A DNA stretch of 64,000 nt from Phenylobacterium sp. J426. Lineage in GTDB: Bacteria; Pseudomonadota; Alphaproteobacteria; Caulobacterales; Caulobacteraceae. The first letter of the stretch is position 1; each line of letters begins with the position of its first letter. The notes beneath the pieces were generated by a model. That model ran no database searches. It was not told the DNA's origin and saw only the letters and a list, made by a program, of their open reading frames with translations. A program made the translations under genes and the position numbers. Of the stretch, positions 57,687-64,000 are shown in pieces. The stretch is from the NCBI RefSeq assembly GCF_024699945.1, contig NZ_JAJOMY010000001.1, positions 3,293,001-3,357,000 on the forward strand, written 5' to 3'.

Positions 57687-57801
57687 GGCGGGTCTCTCCT
57701 TGCCAAATGATGCGAGAGCTAAGGAAAGCGCGCTTCGCAGCCGCGGCAAAGCGGCGCATTAACCATGCCTGTGGAAAGCCGGCGCCTGACCGGGGATAAG
57801 G

Positions 57802-58294
57802 CTACTGCAGCGACAGGATGACCGGGAACGAACCCTTGTAGACGCCAGGAGCCGCCCCCCGCCTGGACCCCTACTTCTCCCTGCACCGCCACGGAACGGC
57901 TCCCGCGACCGCCATAGGCGCCCGGCAGGCTGTTCACGGCGCCGGAGGGCGTCAGCTGCAGCATGACCTCGCCCACGCCATCGCTCCGCGTCAGCCTGAG
58001 CGACGACGGCATCGCGATGTTGTAGCTGTCGCCGGCGACCCCGCTGACCTCGTAACGGCCGCTGACCGCCTGCGCCGTGACGCCGCCGCGTCCGGGCTGG
58101 CTGATCGGCGCGACCGAGATCTCCGAGCCCTTGCCCAAGGCCGGCGGGTCGATGATCGTCACGCTGCCGCGGGCTTCCACAGTGCTGGAATGCTGGGCGT
58201 GCGCCGGCGCGGCCGCGCCCATGACGCCGGCCAGCATCGCTGCCAGCGCCGCTGCCGGTGCGGCTTGCGCCGCGACATTGCGTTTCGCCCCCAT
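57802..58294 (-). CDS. Secreted DUF4402 protein A, frame broken by one extra base
   Basis: The product has a signal peptide ending PAHAQ and a DUF4402 beta-sandwich: STVEARGSVTIIDPPALGKG, then VSGRYEVSGVAGDSYNIAMP, LRLTRSDGVGEVMLQLTPSG and GRGSRSVAVQGEVGV. A C6 run at 57855-57860 (five expected) breaks the last strand; the corrected ending is AAPGVYKGSFPVILSLQ with a stop at 57802. Corrected length is about 163 residues. It is a divergent paralogue of the gene at 58512. DUF4402 proteins are surface or pilus-like in some bacteria; function is unknown. Confidence 0.82.
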
Positions 58295-58511
58295 GACGCC
58301 GCCAGCCTAGTCGTCCGCGCCGAGGAGGACAATGCCGTGGGTCGTCCCGCCCCAAATTGGGTTGGCGCCCGCGTTGCAAACATCAGCGAGCACCGGTATC
58401 AGCCCGGCTTAGCTGTAAGCTTTCGGTACAGCCCCGCTGCCCGAAACAACTTTAGCTAAGTCTAGGCGCGAAAAAATACCCGTTTAGATAGCGCTTCTAC
58501 TGAGGTTCATC
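58295..58511. promoter_or_regulatory. Divergent promoter region between the DUF4402 genes
   Basis: The 217 bases separate two oppositely oriented paralogues. The right half (58420-58495) is strikingly AT-rich for this genome, with GAAAAAATACCCGTTTAGATAG. This suggests active promoters for gene B. No terminator or known operator is recognised. Confidence 0.45.
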
Positions 58512-59063
58512 GTGGGTCACGCCCGGAAAATCTGCATTGCCGCCGCGACGGCCACCGTCGCCGCCGCGCTGGCCTCGACGGCCTGCGCCCAGGCCTCGGC
58601 GACCGCCCAGACCAATTCGACGGTCACGGTGTTCCGGCCGATCACCCTGACCAAGAACACAGACCTGTCGTTCGGCACGGTCGTCCGCCCGACCGCTGGC
58701 TCGGGCACGGTGACCATCGCCGCGGCCGACGGGGCGCGCACCCTCGACGGCAGCGGCGCCCTGCTGTCCACGGGTCAGCCGAGCACCCAGGCCGCGCCGG
58801 GCCGCGCCACCTATACGGTGAACGGCGAAGGCGGTCAGACCTTCTCGATCTCGGTTCCGGCGAACTTCAACATGACCCGTTCGGGCGGTTCCGAAACCAT
58901 CACGGTGGTTCTCACGCCGTCGGCGACGACCGGCAACCTCAGCAACGCGCTGGGAGCGGCCGGCACGGCCAGTTTTGGCGTCGGCGGCCAGATCCCGATC
59001 GACAGCGCCACCGCCGGCGGCGCCTATTCGGGTTCCTTCACCACCACGGTGGCCTACAACTAG
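58512..59063 (+). CDS. Secreted DUF4402 protein B
   Basis: A 183-residue secreted protein starting at GTG, with signal peptide KICIAAATATVAAALASTAC followed by AQA. The DUF4402 fold is complete: STVTVFRPITLTKNTDLSFG, then GRATYTVNGEGGQTFSISVP, MTRSGGSETITVVLTPSATT and the last strand GGAYSGSFTTTVAYN. This ending is like that of pilin-type beta-sandwiches. It is intact, unlike its divergent partner. A small lipoprotein gene follows after 5 bases, likely in the same transcript. Confidence 0.88.
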   Translation: MGHARKICIAAATATVAAALASTACAQASATAQTNSTVTVFRPITLTKNTDLSFGTVVRPTAGSGTVTIAAADGARTLDGSGALLSTGQPSTQAAPGRATYTVNGEGGQTFSISVPANFNMTRSGGSETITVVLTPSATTGNLSNALGAAGTASFGVGGQIPIDSATAGGAYSGSFTTTVAYN

Positions 59064-59068
59064 GGCCC

Positions 59069-59404
59069 ATGGCCCGAGCTTCCCTCCGAGTCGCCGCCCT
59101 CGCGCTCGCCGCATTCACGGCGGGGTGCGCCACCGAGTTCGAAGGCGAAAGGCCGTCGAGCCTCTACGGTCAGCACACCGACGCCGCCGTCGCGCTGTAC
59201 GGTCCGTGGGACGAAGCCCTCAACCTGAACGGCCAGCGCTACTATCTCTGGCGAAGGAGCGTCGAGACCGACGAGGGCCTCAGGTTCTGCGAGCTCCGGC
59301 TGGAAGTGACCGAGCGCAACGTCATCGCCCGGCGCCTGCTGCAGGGTTATCCTGACGCCTGTCAGTTGTTCGCCGCCCGCTTCGTCGCGGGCGACCGAAA
59401 CTAG
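59069..59404 (+). CDS. Small lipoprotein of unknown function
   Basis: A 111-residue lipoprotein with lipobox FTAGC at residues 17-21. The mature part reads TEFEGERPSSLYGQHTDAAV, then LYGPWDEALNLNGQRYYLWR and VIARRLLQGYPDACQLFAAR. Two further cysteines (RFCELR and DACQLF) could form a disulfide. The PWDEALNLNGQRYYLWR stretch resembles small outer-membrane lipoproteins with a sensor-like fold, but I do not assign a family. It is 5 bases after DUF4402 B. Confidence 0.7.
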   Translation: MARASLRVAALALAAFTAGCATEFEGERPSSLYGQHTDAAVALYGPWDEALNLNGQRYYLWRRSVETDEGLRFCELRLEVTERNVIARRLLQGYPDACQLFAARFVAGDRN

Positions 59405-59406
59405 CC

Positions 59407-60215
59407 TCAGCCGGGTCGACGCCTGGCGTTCAGCAGGTCGGTCCAGCGCCAGTTTCCACCGCCCAGCGCCACGCGCGAGCCGTCCGCCATTGAGATCAGC
59501 ACCAGGCCCCGCATGGGCTCGTTGCGACAGGCCTCTGGCGCAAAGGCCACCTCCATGGAGATGGCCTGCCGAACGCCGGCCAGGCCCTTGCCCTCCTGGC
59601 CCGGGTTCCGCACCCAGTCGCCGTTCCAGATCAGCAGCGCGTTGCGGCCAGCGTTGGCGCCACGATGGGCCGCGCCGATGGCTTCGCGGACCTGAACGTC
59701 CTTCCGCAGCGCCGCCTGCAGCCGCTCGACCATGTCGCAGCCGCCGCCGCTCCCGTCGCCCGCGCCGGCCCCCGTCCCGCCGCCGGACCCTGCCCCCGCG
59801 GTCCGCGCCCCGGCGAGCTGCGCCTCGCTCACCGTCACCACGGGCGCGGGATCGGGCGCCGGCGCGTCCGCCACCGCGACGCGCAGCGGTTCCACCGTCG
59901 GCGGAGGGGGGCTGCCGGCCGTGCGCGCGCCTTTGGCGGCGGCTTGGGCGCCTCGGCTGGCTGGGGCGAGGTCGCCGGCGCACCGCCTAGGGGCTCCGGC
60001 TCCGTCGGCTCGGGCGGATCCGGCGGCCGCGGCGGCTGCACGAGGCTGACGACGATCGGGTCCGGCTCAACTCGGATCGGCGCGTCGGCCTGGCTGGCGA
60101 TCAGCACGAACGGGATCGCCGCGTGCGCCAACAGGCTCAGCCCCGCCGCCGCGCCGCGCCGCCGCCGGCCAGCGGCTCTGGTCCCCGCGGCTCCGGTCGT
60201 TCTCCGTCCTCCCAT
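59407..60215 (-). CDS. TonB-like membrane-anchored, proline-rich protein, frame broken by one missing base
   Basis: The protein has one N-terminal helix (AAAGLSLLAHAAIPFVLIAS), then a long Pro-rich periplasmic span (PPRPPDPPEPTEPEP and more) and a glycine-rich linker (GAGSGGGTGAGAGDGSGGGC). A C-terminal domain follows: MVERLQAALRKDVQVREAI, then ALLIWNGDWVR and LVLISMADGSRVALGGGNWR. The first two parts look like TonB, but the C-terminal domain lacks the usual TonB motif. A G6 run at 59906-59911, where seven are expected, breaks the frame. Corrected length is 269 residues. It is divergent from the OmpA-like gene. Confidence 0.78.
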
Positions 60216-60377
60216 CGCGCGAGGCTGGCCCGCCGGTTCGTCAGGATCGTGGCGGCTCTTACAGTCAAGCTGCCCCGTTCTCGCCACGGTCGCGTCATGG
60301 CTAGGCCACGCACAGCAACACACCTTGGCTGCGGCGAAGCGCCTTGGGGTGGGGCCTTTGCGAGAAGGAAACGAGAC

Positions 60378-60929
60378 TTGAAAGACGGGAAGCTTAGGGT
60401 GGCGGCCATCGGCGGCGCGCTGATTTTTGCAGGCCTCGCGGCGAGCGGCTGCGCCAGCCATCGGTTCGTCCGCGACCAGGTGGCTGTGGTCGACACCCGC
60501 GTGACGACGGTGGAAGGCACGGCCGGCGAGGCCCTGGCCCGGGCCAATGCGGCCCACAAGCTGGCCGAGGGCAAGTTCCTCTACCAGGTGGTCCTCTCAG
60601 ACGACTCCGTGAAGTTCCCCACGGATGTGCACTCGCTCTCGCCCGAGGCCGAGGCGCGGCTGAATGAGTTCGCCGAGCGGCTGAAGACCGAAAACCGCAA
60701 TGTCTACCTGGAAATCCAGGGCCATACCGACGCCAGCGGACCCGAGGCGTACAACGACCGGCTCGGCGAGGCGCGGGCGGAAGCGGTCCGCAAGTACCTC
60801 GCCAAGCAGGGCGTGGCGCTGAACCGGATGGCCACCATCTCCTACGGCGAAGAAGCGCCGGTCGCGCCGAACGACACCCCGGACGGCCGGTCGCAGAACC
60901 GCCGGGTGGCGATCGTGGTGCTGAGCTAA
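60378..60929 (+). CDS. OmpA-family peptidoglycan-binding lipoprotein
   Basis: A 183-residue lipoprotein with lipobox AASGC. It has a short coiled segment (RDQVAVVDTRVTTVEGTAGE) and an OmpA C-terminal domain: SVKFPTDVHSLSPEAEARLN, then EIQGHTDASGPEAYNDRLGE and ARAEAVRKYLAKQGV, ending QNRRVAIVVLS. The Asp and Arg that hold meso-diaminopimelate are in place (TDASG and NRR). The likely start is TTG at 60378 after AAGGA; a GTG at 60399 is possible. It ties outer membrane to cell wall. Confidence 0.88.
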   Translation: MKDGKLRVAAIGGALIFAGLAASGCASHRFVRDQVAVVDTRVTTVEGTAGEALARANAAHKLAEGKFLYQVVLSDDSVKFPTDVHSLSPEAEARLNEFAERLKTENRNVYLEIQGHTDASGPEAYNDRLGEARAEAVRKYLAKQGVALNRMATISYGEEAPVAPNDTPDGRSQNRRVAIVVLS

Positions 60930-61061
60930 GGGCGCAGGCGGAGGCTCGCGAGCTTCCGTCGGGCTCTGGGGCAAGGCGGCGGCTCCTCCCGGGGCCGCCG
61001 CCAGCCATTGCCATCCGGCCTGGAGGACCTAGCTGAGGCTCCTATCAGCGTGGAGCCCTTC

Positions 61062-61892
61062 ATGACCGCCCAGCCCCTCGTCCAGCTCAGCGACGGAAAC
61101 GCCATTCCCCAGCTCGGGCTCGGTGTCTGGCAGACGCCGAACGACGTGGCGGTCGAGGCGGTCCGCACGGCCCTCGAGGCCGGCTACCGGCACGTCGACA
61201 CCGCCGCCATCTACGGCAACGAGGAGGGCGTCGGCCACGGTCTGCGCGCCGCCGGCCTGCCGCGTCGGGAGGTGTTCGTCACCACCAAGGTGTGGAACGA
61301 GGAGCAGGGCTACGACGAGGCCCTGCGCGCTGCGCGCGCCAGCCTTCAGCGGCTGGGCCTGGAACAGGTCGACCTGCTGCTGATTCACTGGCCCTCCCCT
61401 TGGCGCGGCAAATACATCGAGACCTGGAAGGGCTTGGTCCAGGCGCAGAAGGACGGCCTCGCCCGGTCCATTGGGGTCTCCAACTTCGAGCCCGAGCATC
61501 TGGAGCGGATCATCGGGGAGACCGGCGTCGCGCCCGTCCTCAACCAGATCGAGCTGCATCCCCGTTTCCAGCAGAAGGCTGCGCGTGCGGTCAACGCCGC
61601 CCATGGCGTGAAGACGGAGTCCTGGAGCCCGCTCGGGCAGGGGCGGCTCCTGACCGATCCCGTGATCGCCAACATCGCCCGCAAGCACGGCAGGACGCCG
61701 GCCCAGGTGATCATCCGCTGGCACCTGGACAACGAACTCGTCGTCATCCCGAAGTCGGTGACGCCGCACAGGATCCGCGAGAACTTCAACGTCTTCGGCT
61801 TCCGGCTCGACGCGGACGATATGGCCGCGATCGGCGCCCTGGACGATCCCGAAGGCCGCATCGGCTCGCACCCTCTACACGCGAAGTTCTGA
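61062..61892 (+). CDS. Aldo/keto reductase (2,5-diketo-D-gluconate reductase-like)
   Basis: A 276-residue NADPH-dependent reductase. It shows IPQLGLGVWQTPNDVAVEAV, then AGYRHVDTAAIYGNEEGVG with the catalytic Asp and Tyr, TKVWNEEQGYDE, LLIHWPSP with the catalytic His, and VVIPKSVTPHRIRENFNVF for cofactor binding. Subgroup AKR5-like by the IYGNEEGVG pattern. The true carbonyl substrate is not predictable. The ATG at 61062 is chosen over an upstream in-frame one at 61008. Confidence 0.92.
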   Translation: MTAQPLVQLSDGNAIPQLGLGVWQTPNDVAVEAVRTALEAGYRHVDTAAIYGNEEGVGHGLRAAGLPRREVFVTTKVWNEEQGYDEALRAARASLQRLGLEQVDLLLIHWPSPWRGKYIETWKGLVQAQKDGLARSIGVSNFEPEHLERIIGETGVAPVLNQIELHPRFQQKAARAVNAAHGVKTESWSPLGQGRLLTDPVIANIARKHGRTPAQVIIRWHLDNELVVIPKSVTPHRIRENFNVFGFRLDADDMAAIGALDDPEGRIGSHPLHAKF

Positions 61893-62078
61893 CGGCAAGA
61901 GCTTGAACGAGTTGGTGGAGTCCCCATGTTGAAGCGGCGCGGGGCGAACCCCGCGGGTGCGTCGCCCGCCTGATCACCGGGCAAGCCCGCGAACACCCCC
62001 GCGACGGCCAGGACGACACGCAGCGGTGGCTCCGCCTTTAGTCTCCGCCCGGAGATGCGTTCGTTCTGGCAAGCATCC

Positions 62079-62495
62079 CTACTGCCCCCGCATCGCCTGC
62101 ACGTCCGACGCCGTGACCGGCTCGGCATAGGCGTTGCCGAAGTGGGTGCGCAGATAGGCGACGACCTCGGCCACCTGTGCCGGCGTCAGCGCCTCCTTGA
62201 ACCCGGGCATGCCGGCCTTGCCGTTGTCGACCATGTAGATGGCGTAGGCCGCGGTCCCCAGCCGCGCGTTCGCGGCCAGCGCCGGGAATCTCGCCGCCCC
62301 GGCCGCGCCCTTGCCGCCCGCCATGTGGCAGACCTGGCAATAGACCTCATAGACCTCGGCCCCGTTCTTCGGGACCATCGGCCGCGCGCCGCCCGGGCCG
62401 GGCTCGTCGGCGTCCGCCCCCTTCGCCCCCACGGCCAGGGCGGCCAGCGCCGCCGCCGCCACGATCCATCGCCTTTCGGTTCGAAGCTTGTGCAT
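62079..62495 (-). CDS. Periplasmic c-type cytochrome
   Basis: A 138-residue class I cytochrome c. The signal peptide is RRWIVAAAALAALAVGAKG. The heme site is YCQVCH and the axial methionine lies in KAGMPGF, followed by LTPAQVAEVVAYLRTHFG. The start has GGAGG six bases upstream. The gene begins 2 bases after the amine oxidase stop, so the two are co-translated and the cytochrome is the likely electron acceptor for that enzyme, as CycN is for nicotine oxidoreductase NicA2. Confidence 0.9.
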   Translation of the reverse strand: MHKLRTERRWIVAAAALAALAVGAKGADADEPGPGGARPMVPKNGAEVYEVYCQVCHMAGGKGAAGAARFPALAANARLGTAAYAIYMVDNGKAGMPGFKEALTPAQVAEVVAYLRTHFGNAYAEPVTASDVQAMRGQ

Positions 62496-62497
62496 GT

Positions 62498-64000
62498 TCA
62501 GGCCTCCAGCGCGCGTTTGTGCAGGCGCGTGATGGCGTCGATCGACGACAGCAGCGCCCCTTCCATCCAGCAGCCCACATAGCTGGCGTGCTCCCCCGCC
62601 AGCACGATCCGGTCCTCCATCGCGACCAGGGTCTGGTAGTGGTCGCGCCGGCTCTCCTCGTTCCACCGGGCGCAGCAGCCCATCACCCAGGGCACGCGGC
62701 TCCAGGCGACGCTGGCGCCGTTCAGGAACTCCTTGCGGTAGGCCTCGGGGTGGAAGACGGCCCCCTGCGCCAGGGCGGCCTCGATCCGCTCGGCCGGGCT
62801 CATCCCGCCCAGATGGTAGCCGCCGGGGCCGTTGGCGAAGGCCCCCAGCAGCACCGCCGGCCCGTTCGAGAAGAATCCCGAGTTGGGATACGAGATCAGG
62901 CCGATCTCCTGGTTGGTGAAGCTGTGCCCGCCGAAGATCTCCTGATCCTCCTCCCAGAAGCGACGGCGCATCTCGAGCCCGATCTTGACGCTGGAGGAGT
63001 ACGGCACGGCGTTGATCGCCGCGGTCATCTTCTCCGACAGGTTGGTCTCGATCTGCGACAGCACCGTCAGCGGAATGGTGCAGACGCAGTAGTCGGCGGC
63101 CTCCGTCTTCACCTGACCCGAGAGGGTATCGGCGTAGGTCACCGTCACGCCCGCCTTGTCCTGCATCAGTCGGGTGACCCTGGCGCCGTGGACGACGAGG
63201 CCTTGCACCTGCCGGGCGAAGGCGTCGCCGATCTTCTGCATCCCGCCGACCGGCTGGAACATGGTCGTCTGGAACTCGTGGTTCATGAAGAAGGCCAGGT
63301 TCGCCCAGATCCCCGACTTCAGGACTTCGCCGAACGCATACGGCTCCGAGGGCTTGGGGGCGCCGTTCACCCCGCCCCCGGGCGGCAGGGCCCAGCCCCG
63401 CGACCGCGACGCCCGCTCCCCGCGGTATCGCATGTCCTTGTCCAGCAACCCCCAGCCCCGCAGCGCCTCCTTCAGGCGGTCGAGGTCCTCGGCCGTCAGC
63501 TGCTGGTCCAACCCCTTCTGGTCGATCGACTTGCCGAGGATCTCGGCGATGTTGCCGTTGAAGTCCGCCGCCAGGGCCCGGTAGCGCATCGGCTGGCCGC
63601 CGAACGCCTCCGTCGAGTGCACATAGGCGTTGTGATTCAGCTGGATGAACGGCTCCAGCGCCACGCCGAAGGCCTTGCAATAGTGCAGCAGCGTGCGGTG
63701 GTGGTGCGGGATGCGCCACGGACCGGGGTTCAGGTAGTTGCCCTTGGCGAACCGCACGTCCTGGGCCGCGCCGCCCATCTCGGTGTAGCGGTCGCCCCCA
63801 TACAGCGACCAGGCCCGGCCGCCGGCCCGCTGCTGGAACTCCAGGATCTTTACCTGGTAGCCGGCCTTGCGCAGCTCGTAGGCCGCAAGCATCCCGGCCA
63901 GCCCCGCTCCCAGCACCACCACCCGCGCGCCCTTCCGGGCCCCCGTCAGCTGCGGCGGCCCGTCGAACCGGGTCTCCGCGGCGTGCCCGAAGGTGGTCAT
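62498..64000 (-). CDS. Flavin monoamine oxidase family protein (N-terminus cut by window end)
   Basis: 500 residues are visible, up to an ATG at the very last base, which is probably internal because relatives have an upstream Tat signal. FAD motifs are VVVLGAGLAGMLAAYELRKA, then RAGGRAWS and TEMGGAAQDVRF; the C-terminal FAD region is VLAGEHASYVGCWMEGALLS. Substrate-side residues such as PWRIPHHHRTLLHYCKAFG are conserved-looking. It could be an amine or L-amino acid oxidase. The adjacent cytochrome c suggests it acts as a dehydrogenase rather than an oxidase. Confidence 0.88.
   Translation of the reverse strand: MTTFGHAAETRFDGPPQLTGARKGARVVVLGAGLAGMLAAYELRKAGYQVKILEFQQRAGGRAWSLYGGDRYTEMGGAAQDVRFAKGNYLNPGPWRIPHHHRTLLHYCKAFGVALEPFIQLNHNAYVHSTEAFGGQPMRYRALAADFNGNIAEILGKSIDQKGLDQQLTAEDLDRLKEALRGWGLLDKDMRYRGERASRSRGWALPPGGGVNGAPKPSEPYAFGEVLKSGIWANLAFFMNHEFQTTMFQPVGGMQKIGDAFARQVQGLVVHGARVTRLMQDKAGVTVTYADTLSGQVKTEAADYCVCTIPLTVLSQIETNLSEKMTAAINAVPYSSSVKIGLEMRRRFWEEDQEIFGGHSFTNQEIGLISYPNSGFFSNGPAVLLGAFANGPGGYHLGGMSPAERIEAALAQGAVFHPEAYRKEFLNGASVAWSRVPWVMGCCARWNEESRRDHYQTLVAMEDRIVLAGEHASYVGCWMEGALLSSIDAITRLHKRALEA

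Noticed and set aside
2524..60215. Programmed ribosomal frameshifting as an explanation for the thirteen split genes.
   Set aside because: The sites lack a common slippery heptamer or stimulator, differ in direction and hit families known to be read in one frame in other bacteria.

Overview
The window is a 64 kb stretch of ordinary, gene-dense, very GC-rich alphaproteobacterial chromosome, most likely from Caulobacterales (Phenylobacterium/Caulobacter type). The clues are a hdaA-ppk-ppx cluster, a MucR regulator of the zinc-ligand-free caulobacterial form, a Mg-type HemB, a CtrA-like box in front of motB, a 5-aminolevulinate synthase (hemA), a ubiquinol-cytochrome c chaperone beside yceD-plsX-fabH-ihfA, and an NADP-type valine pathway. 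I see no prophage, transposase, CRISPR array or plasmid function.

Layout. 1-3564 (minus): chaperone-yceD-plsX-fabH-ihfA. 3677-7006: bamE, a strong bidirectional terminator, proton-pumping pyrophosphatase hppA and an exported protein. 7122-8069: a two-lobed, Tat-exported retropepsin-like protease. 8073-11165 (minus): ribD(reductase only)-ribE-ribH-nusB-thiL. 11214-13521: a LysR gene divergent from DUF4242 and diiron-protein genes. 13621-17536: nrdR, glyA, mucR and hemA, with an FNR/FixK-type box upstream of hemA. 17727-20811 (minus): valine catabolism. 20910-24523: hemB, Nudix, hydrolase, acetyltransferase, dehydrogenase. 24611-30897 (plus): motB, bpt, hdaA, ppk1, ppx. 31367-35269: rnd, purM, a lipoprotein, a membrane protein. 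35250-39919 (minus): a 2-oxoacid:ferredoxin oxidoreductase with a GltD-like flavoprotein. 40222-46683: AraC regulator, trigger factor, tRNA-Leu, glycosyltransferase, I78-inhibitor lipoprotein, holC, pepA. 46824-54698 (plus): lptF-lptG-lptD-surA-pdxA-rsmA, an outer-membrane assembly operon. 54795-57429 (plus): DUF969-DUF979-DUF2891. 57426-60929: a divergent pair of DUF4402 secreted proteins, a lipoprotein, a TonB-like protein and an OmpA-family lipoprotein. 61062-64000: an aldo/keto reductase, then a cytochrome c and a flavin amine oxidase cut by the window end.

A property of the sequence itself matters to every reader: at least thirteen genes, several of them normally essential (trigger factor, hdaA, glyA, and also rsmA and pepA), are broken by exactly one inserted or missing base, mostly in short G or C runs. 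In each case the total length and the downstream frame fit a single-base correction. I therefore annotate them as intact genes with probable sequencing or assembly errors, not pseudogenes.

I did not find a clear-cut new biological system. The best candidates for under-described biology are the DUF969/DUF979/DUF2891 locus, the divergent DUF4402 locus, the LysR/DUF4242/diiron module with its palindrome, the amine oxidase-cytochrome c pair, the two-lobed aspartic protease and the 470-base convergent gap between ppx and rnd.
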